Source: Ampelomyces quisqualis (taxonomy: Eukaryota; Ascomycota; Dothideomycetes; Pleosporales; Phaeosphaeriaceae). From it: a stretch of 64,000 nt of DNA. Below the pieces are notes generated by a model. The model saw only the letters and a program-made list of their open reading frames with translations. It had not been told where the DNA came from and did not search any database. The translations under genes and the position numbers were made by a program. The DNA is taken from NCBI GenBank assembly GCA_018398575.1, contig JAGTXZ010000014.1:1-64000 (forward strand), in the 5' to 3' direction. Positions 1-10,777 of this stretch are shown here, in pieces (position 1 is the first letter of the stretch; each line of letters starts with the position of its first letter).

Positions 1-125
1 TAACCCTAACCTCTAACCCTAACCCTAACCCTAACCCTAACCCTAACCCTAACCTAACCCTAACTCCTAACCCTAACTAACCTAACTAACCCTAACCCTA
101 ACCCTAACCCTAACCCTAACCCTAA
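1..125. repeat. Telomeric repeat array, left chromosome end
   Basis: About 20 copies of TAACCC, the complement of the TTAGGG telomere repeat found in most filamentous fungi. A few variant or short units occur (extra CT, missing C). The C-rich strand reads 5' to 3' inward from base 1, as expected at the left end of a chromosome. The array stops at about base 125 and passes straight into TA-rich subtelomeric repeats. Confidence 0.95.
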
Positions 126-790
126 TTTTCAGCTTAGTTATATATTAGAAAGCTATAAAAACTACTTTAAAAAAAGGGCCTAGATAAAAGGGTCTAGATA
201 AAAGGGCCTAGATAAAACTTTTTTTTGATAGCTTAGTAAGCTTTCTAGTATTATAGTATAGCTAGTTATACTATTTTCTAGCTTAGTTATATAGTAGAAA
301 GCTATAAAAACTACTTTAAAAAAAGGGCCTAGATAAAAGGGTCTAGATAAAAGGGTCTAGATAAAAGGGCCTAGATAAAACCTTTTTTTTATAGCTTAGT
401 AAGCTTTCTAGTATTATAGTATAGCTAGTTATACTATTTGCTAGTTTAGTTACATATAAGAAAGCTATAAAAACTACTTTAAAAAAAAGAGCCTAGATAA
501 AAGGGCCTAGATAAAAGGGTCTAGATAAAAGGGTCTAGATAAAAGGGCCTAGATAAAACTTTTTTTTGATAGCTTAGTAAGCTTTCTAGTATTATAGTAT
601 AGCTAGTTATACTATTTTCTAGCTTAGTTATATAGTAGAAAGCTATAAAAACTACTTTAAAAAAAGGGCCTAGATAAAAGGGCCTAGATAAAAGAGTCTA
701 GATAAAAGGGTCTAGATAAAAGGGCCTAGATAAAAGGGTCTAGATAAAAGGGCCTAGATTAACTTTTTTTTTTATAGTTTAGTAGGCTAC
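126..790. repeat. Subtelomeric tandem repeat with nested 14-bp minisatellite
   Basis: Four head-to-tail units of roughly 150-180 bp begin near 131, 279, 440 and 614. Each has a TA-rich flank (AGCTTAGTTATAT then AGAAAGCTATAAAAACTAC) followed by a run of 14-bp subunits GGG[C/T]CTAGATAAAA, then a T-run and a near-palindrome around TAGTATAGCTAGTTATACTA. The subunit count rises inward: 3, 4, 5 and 7. Scattered degenerate copies of the subunit continue to about base 925. No coding potential was seen. Confidence 0.9.
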
Positions 791-1536
791 TACTAAGGCG
801 AGTAAGGTTCTAGTAGTAGTAGCGTTACAAGTAGAAGGTCTACTAAGGTGCTAGAGGCTTCTAGAGGCGCTAGGGCCAAAAGGGTCTAGATGCTCAAAAG
901 GGCCTAGATCAAATGTCTAGATAACCTGTTAGGTCTTAGAGGTAAATTATACTCTACTATAGTATTCTTTAGACTTACTTGCTATATTACTATACTATAA
1001 TATTAATAAAAAAACACTAGATTATAGTATATAATACAAGTAAGTATATAGTATATTATAAGAGTTAAGTTATAAGTATAAAAGATACTTCTTGTATAAG
1101 ATAATTTTATTTTAATACTACTACATAGACTATAATACTAGTACTAGAGTAAAGAAACATTATACTAGACTACTACTTAGAGACTTTCTTAGTTATAGAA
1201 AAATATTCTAGAAATACTAGAAGAGTTCTAGGGCTAGAACTTCTAAATATTCTAGGATTAGAACTAGTAAAAGATTTCTAGGTAGCTATAAAAGAGTTCT
1301 ATAGTAGTTTCTAGATAAGCTATTAAATTTTTAACTCTATATCCTAGTATCTACTCTTAGAGTCTACCTCTAATAAGTTAAGCCTTATTATCAAATTCAA
1401 AGTTTATAAAGTTATAATTCTAAGAAGCCAAACTATAGCTTTCTGCTATAGAATAAGTAGTATTAACACTTGAAATATATTTGTATACATCAAAACTTAT
1501 ACTGAAAAAATCTATTAACATACACCCTCTGCCAAT
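791..1536. other. TA-rich subtelomeric DNA, RIP-like
   Basis: A gene-free stretch dominated by TA, CTAG and TAGTA words, with CA and TG visibly scarce. That is the pattern left by repeat-induced point mutation, which converts CpA to TpA. No open frame of note lies inside. It ends abruptly at the 3' end of the GH6 gene, where base composition returns to that of normal coding DNA. Confidence 0.7.
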
Positions 1537-2748
1537 CTACAACAACTTGGGCTTCTCGCCCTTAATATACGTCGGCGTCAACGATGCATCGGCATTCTTG
1601 ACCAGCATCTGAACATATTCATCGAACCAACCACCAGCGTTCGGCGCACCGGGAAGCCCACATGCACCATCACTCTCACCACCGGGCTTGATCCAAACAA
1701 TGCTGTCCACATGCGTGTTATTCGTCTTTGTGCCAGGCAATATTCCGAACTGAGCTGGATCAACGTTACACCACTCACCCCATTCAGCGCGCGCACTAGG
1801 TAGCGCAACGCGCCCTTGGTCGATAATGAAGTTTGACGGCAGACCTTCAGCCTCGAGGAATGGTGCGAGCGAAGAAGCATAGTGCGACTCATCCCAAGAT
1901 GGCGACCATTCCGTGTAATTTTCACGAACGACGGCGTTGAATGGGTTATAGTTTGATACGTTTGTGCTGTATCCGCGGATTTTGGCCAGGGGGTTGATCT
2001 TCTTGGCCATTTGGACGACCTTGGCGAAGATCTGGGCCGTGGGCTTGAGATTGTCGGCCCAGCCGAGCCAACCGCCGTGCGCGGCGTCAATGTACAGGTG
2101 GACATTTGGGTATTGGAGTTTGGCGATGGCGTAGGCGATGCCCTGTTCGTAGATGGGGGTGGCGGTCTGACACAAGGGAACGCCTTGGTTGGTGATGGCG
2201 TTGCCGAGAGAGTCGGGCTCGAGAACAATAGCAAAGTCAAGGTCGGGAGCCGACGACACGGCTTTGGCGTAGGCGTCGACGAATTCGCTCTTGTAGAGTT
2301 TGAGGCCGTTCTTGTCAATGGCGAGTTCTCCGGCTGATTCGCCGGCGGAGCAGTCACGGTCGGGCAAGTTGTAAAGGACGAGACCGACGATCACGCGCTT
2401 TCCGCCGTTGCGTTGGGAGCGGGCCTCCTTGATGACATTGTAGATGCTGGAAACGAGAGCTCGGGTGGTGACCCAGTGAAAAGTTGATACTTTCTGCTGC
2501 ACGGTACGGGTCTTGGCAGCACTGAGAGTGTCGTTCTTTGCCTTGAAAGCAGCGATGGTCTGATCAAGCTTCTGGCCGTACGAACGCACGACATACCGAT
2601 CCTTTCCAGGCCATGGGTTCGTGGTCTTGTTGCTCGGCACCGGGAACTGAGGAGGTGGCTTAGATGCACCGCTGGGCTTGGGAGGAGCAGCAGATACTGC
2701 GCCAGCAAGAGCGGCAGTAGCCAAGATGAACCGATTGAGCTTCACCAT
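1537..2748 (-). CDS. Secreted GH6 cellobiohydrolase/endoglucanase
   Basis: Single-exon gene, 403 aa. GH6 enzymes hydrolyse beta-1,4-glucan with inversion of configuration, usually from the non-reducing end. A signal peptide fills residues 1 to about 20 (MVKLNRFILATAALAGAVSA) and is followed by a short Pro/Ser-rich linker. The catalytic domain shows the family landmarks: LPDRDCSA (first active-site Asp), LEPDSLGN (proton-donor Asp), DAAHGGWLGW, a TNVSNY segment and EWCNVDPAQFG near the end, with the paired cysteines present. There is no CBM1, so this is a catalytic-domain-only form. I chose the ATG at 2748 (CAAAATGG context) over an upstream in-frame TTG. The stop lies only about 1.4 kb from the telomere array, next to RIP-like DNA, yet the frame is clean. 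Whether it acts as an exo- or endo-enzyme cannot be told from sequence alone. Confidence 0.93.
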   Translation of the reverse strand: MVKLNRFILATAALAGAVSAAPPKPSGASKPPPQFPVPSNKTTNPWPGKDRYVVRSYGQKLDQTIAAFKAKNDTLSAAKTRTVQQKVSTFHWVTTRALVSSIYNVIKEARSQRNGGKRVIVGLVLYNLPDRDCSAGESAGELAIDKNGLKLYKSEFVDAYAKAVSSAPDLDFAIVLEPDSLGNAITNQGVPLCQTATPIYEQGIAYAIAKLQYPNVHLYIDAAHGGWLGWADNLKPTAQIFAKVVQMAKKINPLAKIRGYSTNVSNYNPFNAVVRENYTEWSPSWDESHYASSLAPFLEAEGLPSNFIIDQGRVALPSARAEWGEWCNVDPAQFGILPGTKTNNTHVDSIVWIKPGGESDGACGLPGAPNAGGWFDEYVQMLVKNADASLTPTYIKGEKPKLL

Positions 2749-4618
2749 TTTGAAGAGTTTGAGGGGGGGGCGGGAGGGGAAATAACGAATGAATCTCAAA
2801 AAGGTGGTCGTGAGCTGCTGTATGGAGAATGAGGTATCACGGGAAGTTAAATACTAGATCAATAAGATCATACCTAGCCCGTCAACTCGAAAGATGCACG
2901 GAATCGTCTACTGCATCTTCTCGTCCAAGGGCGGTACCGTCGGCCCGTTATATGAAACCAATTAGACTCGAGGAGTATTCCAGACGCTTCCCTTCCAGTG
3001 GCGCCTGTTCTGGCGTGGAGCCGTTGGCGACATTTCCCAAGGTTATTTTCCATGTAGTCTGTTGTTGAGTTGTAGGGGAACTCATCTTCGCCCCAAGCAC
3101 AATAAATTACCTTGTTCGAATGTAACATGGGGGGTGAGATTAGCCAACATCGGTAAGTCCTGCTTGTCTTCATTTGATCGTGCAGTTTACCCGGACCCAT
3201 TTCCCAGATGACATGAAACTACCCAAAACTTGAGTCAATAAGTTCACGGCGATCGATGATTGGATTTCAATCCTTTCGCTAGTGTGGTGTATATTGCTTT
3301 TGAGTGAGGCGTAGGTCCTTAGCCATCTCGCCTCGCAGTCCGTTGATGCAAAGGCAATGTGTAGAAGATTCGAAGGACTTTCTATCGCACATTTTCCACC
3401 TCGTAACCTGAGGCTGAGGTGGATTTAAAAATGGCCGATGTATTGGATAATGAGGCGCAGAGAGGCGCATCGTGCGCGGGATGACGGTAGCGATGTCTGG
3501 CGCCGGCGTGCAGCACTGTACACAAACGCTTCAGGATCTTAATTTACGCACAGCTAGAGAGAGTACGAATGAGCTCGATAAGTCTTGAGAAGAGAGGATA
3601 GCAAGCAGAGCCTCGCGCAGACACTTTCAACAGTGTTGATGAGGATCTGTGACATGAGATACCCCTATCGGCGTGCAGAGGGTGGCCGATATTGTATGCA
3701 TAGAAGAGTTGCTCTCAATTTGGTGTACGCAAAGTGGAGTAAGACTAGTGATGATGTGCTCGCTCGTGGAAGCTATAAAGTGGCATTGGTAACACGTTAC
3801 TGTGAAGAATCAAGCAGCACGTGCACGCACATCACGCTAGTGGCGGTAGTGGCGGGACAAGTACTCCGTACAGCAACAACGAAAGAGCAGTCCAGACTCC
3901 AGATCACAGAGCAACAGTCAAGGCAACATTAGGAATAACTGAATTTATTATGTTCCTGTTTCTAGATGCAACTGAACACGAATTGTGCGCAGAATATGGC
4001 CTACCATGAATTTCCAAAGGCATTTCACGCTCCACGTTCCATTCGAGCTTTCTCCGTTTCCTCCTCACTCTTAACCTTGTACATGTAACATGACCCACCA
4101 CTCACAGATCTCACACTATCCCACTTCTAAGTTCTCCTGTCCATAATCAGGCTTGTCTCCACTCTCCTCGATCTGATTGCCCAGGCCCCAAACTACCCGC
4201 TATCATCTTGGTTTCATGAATATGAGGAGGTTGTTGAACTGAGTGGATTGAAGATGTATTTACTCGATTGGTTACAGCCTGACGTGGGTCCAGATGGATG
4301 CCTAGATAGAGCTGCTGCTCGATATAAGAGGCGTGTTTTGCGGGGTAGTGCACCGCCACCGTTAGATTTTCGGTCAACTAGTCCGCTTTAATCCAAACAT
4401 TCGGATTGATTTGTAGCAAAACATTGGTATGGTGATATTACGCACTTCGAACATTCCTGCATGTTGTATTCTAGGTATTTTCCAATACCCAATCGGAGGT
4501 CAAGCACAGCTCCCAAGTGTGGGACTTCGTAGGCTAGATTCCATCTTAGCGTCCTCTGCGACTCTATTGAGATAATATATACACATAGACGTACAGCAAC
4601 ACTTCTAACCCTTCAGGC
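2749..4618. other. Intergenic, no supported gene
   Basis: The stretch holds the GH6 promoter and the mS23 3' flank. Several 60-115 codon frames occur on both strands, but none resembles a known protein, has convincing splice sites, or shows clear coding composition. A copy of the short motif TACTCCGTA, which recurs in other gene-free parts of the window, lies at about 3862. Confidence 0.6.
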
Positions 4619-5448
4619 TCATGGATGCGCCGCCACACCACCAGGCACCACTCGTGATTTCGGAGTGTTTGGCGTGCTGTCGGCGTTCGCCAGCTCCTCC
4701 ACCGCTTGGTCGTACTCGCTGGCGCTCATGTCGTCCTGCTCTCCTGGCTCGTCTTGCTGCCCGCTGAACATTTGTGCACGCATGGCTTGCTGGTCCTCGA
4801 TCTGGATACTTGCCCACTTCTTCCAGCTCTCCCAGCTCCTATCTTCGAGCTCCATGCCAATCTCGAGGGGACCCTTGCCAAAGTATGCGCCTACATGTTG
4901 CGCCTCTTCCTTTGCGATGCGTGACCGGACTTCTGCGCGGTGTCGGTGTGCGTAGAATTCTCGGCGCGCCACATCGTAGGCCGAAGCCTTTGAGTGGCCT
5001 TGGTTCTGCATGAGCCACAACTGGCGCTGGACAACGCTTTGGGGAGTCAGTTCTGCACTGGTAGTGGACATGAAAGGGCCATCTGGTACCTCTCTCCGTC
5101 AAGCTGCTTCCCCCGCTGTGTGATCTTGCTCCAGTCGTATCCCTTGGCATCATTTCCAGTGTTTTCGACTACCAGTCTCGGCCTCGCAAGCTCCCACGGA
5201 TGCTCGCCAAAGAACTCTGACCGCAGCTTGTCTTCTGCGTATGCGATGGGCAGTGGTTTGAACAGCTTGCTCGCTTTCCGCGCACGGCGGACTTTGGGTA
5301 CACGCAGAACTGGCCGTGCGAGTGTCTCGCCCGGCGGTATGTCGCCGACTATATCGTACCATTGGGGCAGGTTTGGGATGCGTTTGGAGTCGAACAGGGC
5401 TTGCGCAGTTTGGCGCACGCGGAGGGGGCGGAAGTCGTAACGGCCCAT
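4619..5448 (-). CDS. RSM25: Mitochondrial small-subunit ribosomal protein mS23 (Rsm25)
   Basis: Two exons, 5448-5090 and 5036-4619, give 258 aa, the usual fungal length (yeast Rsm25 is 264). mS23 is part of the mitochondrial 37S ribosomal subunit. The N-terminus MGRYDFRPLRV and the motifs WYDIVGDIPPGE, KLFKPLPI, FFGEHPWELARPR and YDWSKI are family hallmarks. The 53-nt intron (5089-5037) has a GTACCA donor and an AACTGAC branch-like site. Splicing joins LDGE to SVVQRQLW, as in other fungi, and repairs the frame. The C-terminal third is rich in Glu/Asp/Gln and poorly conserved. It is head to head with the PPR-like mitochondrial gene at 5766, with 317 bp between start codons, which suggests a shared promoter for two mitochondrial proteins. 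Confidence 0.93.
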
Positions 5449-5765
5449 GGTACTTCCACGTGATCAGAATGATTGTGGCGTACAGTGTCGTCGCAGTTGT
5501 GCCGCGCAGGGATAGAAGACAGGCAGGCGCGCTGGTGCCCTCGCTGGTGCTCGACTGTCTTGGGCGAAAACCGCGGAAGTGTCGTGCCAAGACATTTCCG
5601 AAAACTTACGACCCCAAGAATTCGTCGCGACAGCCCGGCGCCACCGCTCCCTCCCCAAAACACGCCGCCAAGCCCCTTCAATGGGTCTATACTGATCAAT
5701 TGAGGTCACCTGAGTCAATGGAAACCGCCCGCAGCCGACGCTCCTGACACGATGCTCGACCTCTC
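5449..5765. promoter_or_regulatory. Bidirectional promoter region, mS23 / PPR-like gene
   Basis: 317 bp separate the two divergent start codons, so the core promoters of both genes must fit here or overlap the transcripts. No TATA box stands out on either side. Assignment as a promoter rests on gene arrangement alone. Confidence 0.5.
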
Positions 5766-7559
5766 ATGTCCCTCCTCCGCATCCTCGATCGGACCTGCGC
5801 AGTCTCGAATACCGCCTATCCTCGCCCTCTTCTCACATTCCTATGCCCCGTGCTGCACCAGAGACCACCCAAGCGTCGCTTCAGCAAGAGCGCTGTGAGC
5901 TGCCCCCCACGGCTGACCCACTCTCGCGAGTCCGTGGAAAGATTTTACATCCAAGTATTGGTGCAGGCCGGGACGTGCCAGGAACACGCGAAGCGCATCT
6001 CAACCCTCCGCGACACCGTCCCGCATGCGCCGCGCAGCCATACGACACGGCGGAAGAGCACCTGGTCGGATTCTGGGGAACAGACGTCGAAGCCCGAAGG
6101 ACAGCCCGAGCGTCCAGGGCCCATCAAAAGGGTGAGGCAATTCGCGAAGCAGGAGCTAGAGGCACTGGTCGACTACTACGGCATCGAATTTGACACGCGA
6201 CCTGAAGAAGACGTCCCCGATGGAGGCAGCTTGATATGGAACGTTGGGGATGCCCATGAGCCGTGGCCACTGCGCGATCGAAAAGATGCTGCACACATTA
6301 GACGAATCGAGAAGTTGTTGGAGGACGATGAGTCGTCACATGACGTGGTCTGGGAGACATACAAGAAGCTCCCATCTCCCGGCGTTGTGTACATGACCAC
6401 CGATACCATACGCGCGTTACTACACCATCTCTCCATTGTCGAGCGGCCCACGCCACTCGCAATGCAGCGCTTCCTTTCCATCCTGGATGATATGAAGAAC
6501 GCGCACATACACATTAACCGCTCAGAATGGACCTCAGCTATCTATTTGAGTGGAAGGGCCATGGGAGCGGTAGCGACTGAGGACGTGCAGTCGGCTTTGC
6601 ACATCTGGCGCGATATGGAGCAGAGAGCAGACGTCAAGGGAGGGTTCGTGACGCTGAACGTCCTCTTCGATATCGCAGTAAAGGCAGGAAAGTATCCACT
6701 CGCTGAGACTTTTCTTAAGGAGTTGCAGATACGCAAGCTACCGATCCACCGGCACTTCCGAGTCTCTCTAATCTATTACTACGGCATACTGCAAAACGGC
6801 AACGCGGTTCGCAAAACATACCAGGAGCTGGTGAATGCGGGTGACATTGTCGACACCGTCGTCTTGAACGCAGTCATTGCCGCCCTCTTTCGTGCTGGCG
6901 AACCCTCTGCTGCCGAACACGTCTTCGAGCGGATGAAGCGCCTGCACGCCTCCAAGACACTGCCAGCCCCAGGCCACAGATTCTTCCAACGAACATGGCA
7001 AGATCGACGAGCTCTGGGTCTGTACCTCACGCACGAAGCGCGTAAATGGAAACGACTAGAAGACGATGATGCATTGAAGGAGCTCCAGGAATACGCACCC
7101 ATTGCTCCAAACTCAAGAACGTACGCACTGCTTATCCGCCACCAAACAGCCACCGCTGGCAACATCGACCGTGTCTACGAGTTGATGCAAGAAATGCGCG
7201 CTCAGTCCGTCCCGCTCGAAGGCACAATCTTCATCTCCATGTTCCAGGGCTTCCACCGCTTCGGCGGCGTGCGATACTCATCCTGGACGCGCGACAAGCT
7301 CGAAAAAATCTGGAAGCAATACATCAAAGCGCTGCAAGACGGTCTTGACCGCACGTGGATATCAGTCCTCGCTGTTGTGGCTGCTCTCAAGGCGTTCGCC
7401 AAGTGCACTGATCCCGACCGCACGTTGCGCGCGTGGGAGGAAATCAGAAAAATGTGGCGGCCAAATGAAGAGGAGTTAGAGAATGTAATGCGGTTGCTAC
7501 GGAAGTTGGTGCCGCAGCAGGGCAAGGGCTTCTTCGATCCACAATGGCCCTCATTCTGA
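5766..7559 (+). CDS. PPR-like mitochondrial protein
   Basis: Uninterrupted 597-aa frame. PPR proteins bind organellar RNA and act in transcript processing, stability or translation. The N-terminus is rich in Arg and Ser (RRFSKSAVSC around residues 37-46) with few acids at first, fitting a mitochondrial presequence. Helical hairpin repeats of about 35 aa can be picked out near residues 297-330 (TLNVLFDIAVKAGKYPLAET), 367-398 (VVLNAVIAALFRAGEPSAAE) and 452-490 (RTYALLIRHQTATAGNIDRV). They are degenerate, as in most fungal PPR proteins. The region from 60 to 150 is basic and low in structure; a small intron there cannot be excluded. The head-to-head pairing with mS23 supports a mitochondrial gene-expression role. 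The RNA target cannot be inferred. Confidence 0.8.
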   Translation: MSLLRILDRTCAVSNTAYPRPLLTFLCPVLHQRPPKRRFSKSAVSCPPRLTHSRESVERFYIQVLVQAGTCQEHAKRISTLRDTVPHAPRSHTTRRKSTWSDSGEQTSKPEGQPERPGPIKRVRQFAKQELEALVDYYGIEFDTRPEEDVPDGGSLIWNVGDAHEPWPLRDRKDAAHIRRIEKLLEDDESSHDVVWETYKKLPSPGVVYMTTDTIRALLHHLSIVERPTPLAMQRFLSILDDMKNAHIHINRSEWTSAIYLSGRAMGAVATEDVQSALHIWRDMEQRADVKGGFVTLNVLFDIAVKAGKYPLAETFLKELQIRKLPIHRHFRVSLIYYYGILQNGNAVRKTYQELVNAGDIVDTVVLNAVIAALFRAGEPSAAEHVFERMKRLHASKTLPAPGHRFFQRTWQDRRALGLYLTHEARKWKRLEDDDALKELQEYAPIAPNSRTYALLIRHQTATAGNIDRVYELMQEMRAQSVPLEGTIFISMFQGFHRFGGVRYSSWTRDKLEKIWKQYIKALQDGLDRTWISVLAVVAALKAFAKCTDPDRTLRAWEEIRKMWRPNEEELENVMRLLRKLVPQQGKGFFDPQWPSF

Positions 7560-8490
7560 TGTGGGACTTGCAGATTCGTTCGAACATTGTATATAAAGTG
7601 CAGAATCCTATGTTCAAAAGTCGGGAAAGTCTTGGCGACAATCTTGATACATTTAAAAGCCACTTTTTAAACGGGTCAGGACAGCATGTACGGGGTAACG
7701 TTTCCTCTTATGTCTTGTTTCTGACATGGCTTTCCTTTTCTGAAGAAGAGACAGTGACTAAACAGGTGTGCAGATTCGTCCTACCATGTACCAGAGACGT
7801 AGCTACATCGAGTCATTCCCGAGGCTAGCACTCCAGATCAGACACTATGCGCGACAAGAAGGACATGACAGCAACGCACCCACAGCAATAGGGCTCATCA
7901 GGGTGTCTTCTTCGCCATGCATTTATCTAAGATATGCTGCACCTATCACCGTATGTGCTTGGCCGCTTAGCAGTGCTACACTGCATGCCTTTGACAATCT
8001 TCCGAGAGGAGTCGTATGATGAATAATCCTTCGGGCCACGCTGTTTTACATGATGATTCAGATGCCCACTTTGTCCCTGAAGGATATGCGTGTGAGTGTC
8101 CTGGTGCTGGACCGTTGATTGCTGTTGAATACCTGATTGTCTTGATGGTTGACCTGCTGACATTTACAGTAAAGCGGAGAATAATATATTTCGCATCGTT
8201 GGAGATGCAGCTTGTATAGTACTAAACATTTACCTTGGCGTAGGTTGAAGTGCGGGTAGAGTCCATGCCTTTAGCTTTTGGTGGTGTCTTGTTCGACTGC
8301 TGGCGTCGAAGGAGGAGGCATCACGCCTTTCTTAAACTGCAGGTGGAAACTTGGATGGATCAGAGCACCCGATCCCGAGCTGTTTCTGAAAGAGCGCAGA
8401 CGGAGTGCCGCAGCCAGTAGCGACAGGACAAGATTTGGACACCGGGGAGCTACGAGCTCTAACAGACATGCCTGCAATGCCTTGCGCCTA
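7560..8490. other. Intergenic between convergent genes
   Basis: 931 bp between the 3' end of the PPR-like gene and the 3' end of the Zn2Cys6 gene. Short frames only; nothing I can support as a gene or element. Confidence 0.6.
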
Positions 8491-10777
8491 TTAAGTTACC
8501 GGCCCCGGTTGCAGGAATCCGTCAAGATGCAAATCCTCCCAGTCCCAGATCTGTTCCATGCCGCCCATATCGAGATGAGTTGCGTTACCAAGATCACCGA
8601 ATGGATTGTTTGCAAGGAAATGGTCCAGATCGAAAAAAAGATCATTCGACGTTGACATGTTCGGTATGGGATCCCCGATTGCTGGCATCGACAGGCAAGC
8701 GAAATCGGCCGGCGCAGCTACAGCAGGTGGTAACCGTGTAGGCGGCGATATCGATCGAGTCGGAGCAATCGCTATTGCCTGCTTCTGGCGTTTGTTGATA
8801 CGCCGCTGAGACAGCTCAGGACGAGCTTGCACGAGCTTGTGCAGAAAGTTGTACGACGATGCTCCTAGTTTGGTCGTTATACTCAGCTGATGGAGCATGT
8901 CGAGCGAACTCTCGATAGCATTCAAAACCTCTTCACGATGAGGCAAGACGTGGTCGCGGTCATGAATGATGGCAGAACACAAGAGGGTGGCGGTGTCGAA
9001 GATGGAGAATACAACCATGTGGAATTTCGCGTTGATCGGGAATTCGTGGTCGAAGAGGTTGCGCGAGACTTGGAGAAGACGCAAAGCCATGTCGACGCCC
9101 ATGGTTCTGAGCTCGTCATCCCATTCAGTTAATTTGTCTTGCCGGTCTCGAGTCAAGTACGGTTTCAAGAAGTCGACCATTGTGACGAAGATGACGCAGT
9201 GCATCTGGTGCCGTTGGAAGACGAAGTAGGGGTGCTGTTCATCCAATGAAGTGTCAGGGTTTTCGACTCGAAAGATGGGCGGAAGCTCCCCTATGAACTT
9301 CTCACACTCTGCCTCTACAGCAAACACTTGCTTCGCGGACAGATTCTGGGCAGATTGTGCTTCACTCAACACCTCCCAACACGTCGGCCAAGCTGAGCCT
9401 GAAGGGCCATGTGAGCGAAGGGGGAAAGGAGATTGGGCTCAGCCGTCGATTGGTCGAGTCGCAAGTTTGGAAATTCGAAAGTGAGGTGCTTCTGATCGAC
9501 GAGGTTTGGTCGGCACAGCCATGCTGACATTTGCCTAGGGAGCTGTCAGCTTTTGAATGCAACGCTTTTATACTGGCGTACCAATCCCAGATGTAAAGTA
9601 TTATCCAAATACGCCGCCGTATCTCGATATCGAACTCGGATAAGGTCTCGACTCCGGCATCTTTGTCAATTCCTAGCCATCTCAGATTGCCCGTGACTCA
9701 AACCCTTTTCGAGTCGACTTACCTAACTCCTGCGCCGCTCGGATAGTACAACCCAACGCATGCCACGAGTCGACAATTCTCGACTCGGATTTGAGCCAGA
9801 CGCCTTTTAGGAACTGCTCCTGAACGCGCTCTATGGTTATATTGGACGAATCGAAACTTTGATTTAATTGCTCCGCCGTCGAGGCAAAGCGATCAGAAAT
9901 CACCTGCGAATCACAAGCAAGCTCGAATTCGATCATCTTGCGCATTAATGGTGTCAGATACTGGACGGAGTATGCACAAATCCTCAACAATAGACATGTA
10001 AATTCGGGGGAAAGCCGCCGACCAGCGCCTCGGTCAGTCCACCATTGCACGTATTGGTCCGTCAGCGTAGGACCGTATATGGCACTATATCGGTAATTGA
10101 CAACGCTCAGGAAATGGTTTACAAGGGCGTCTGTATCGATCAGTATAGACCGATGTGTGCGAGGTATGAGTACGCAACTGTGATCGATCGGGGCGGAATA
10201 GTATGCAATACCTTCTCAACAGCATCGGATATTGTAATTCCCGGTGGGCTGTCCTTCCGTAGGGGGCCCTTCATTGGGAATCAGCGATGTTCGGCAGGGG
10301 GCATGATTCAGTGTACATCTTCGGCCATGCCAACCTTGTAGTGTACATGACCTGGCATATATCCCCAGACTTTCAGTCCATCTTCCAGCTCCTTCTGATA
10401 ACCATTTTGCGCGCTCATTAGCGCCTTGTTCGAATCTGGGAAACTTATTTTTCTACCTCGACCATCGCTGGACGACTCGCTGTACACTTGTTATACTGGT
10501 TGCTTACAATCGCTGGATAGCAAAGGAGTAACATACCGAGTCGAATCCGGTGAGGAATCCTGCTGCATCTTTTTGGAGCCTAATTGACATAGGTGAGCGA
10601 TTTTTCTGGCTTGGCAGTGATTGCAAGGCCATTCGCGAGAACACTAGTAGTCGAGCCGTCAACCTAGGGGACGCAGAGCTCTATGTAGAGGCTTTTTACC
10701 CGTTGCTTGCGACGCTGACACTCAGTGCATGATGTGGTTGCGCGACTGTCTTTCGACGATTGCATGGTTGATGCCAT
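8491..10777 (-). pseudogene. Zn2Cys6 transcription factor with two apparent frameshifts
   Basis: I rebuilt this regulator from ATG 10777. Exons: 10777-10700, 10643-10537, 10479-10317, 10268 to about 10180, 10130-9723, 9672-9582, 9534 to about 9380, then 9372-8491. The zinc cluster at residues 17-45 fits C-x2-C-x6-C-x5-C-x2-C-x8-C and is split by a 56-nt intron just before the third Cys. The fungal-specific regulatory domain is well kept: GYMPGHVHYKVG, VEKVLHTIPPRS, YVQWWTDR, RRRIWIILYIWDW, HMALQAQLGRR, then FVFQRHQMHCVIF and LFDHEFPINAKFH. Most introns have clean GT/AG sites and matching phases. Two joints fail. Between exons 4 and 5 (about 10130-10190) no canonical intron keeps both conserved sides in frame. 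Near 9371-9383 (GTTGGGAGGTG) the frame shifts with no possible intron. Each fits the loss of one base. It is either a young pseudogene or an assembly error; an intact protein would have about 600 aa or more. Confidence 0.72.
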
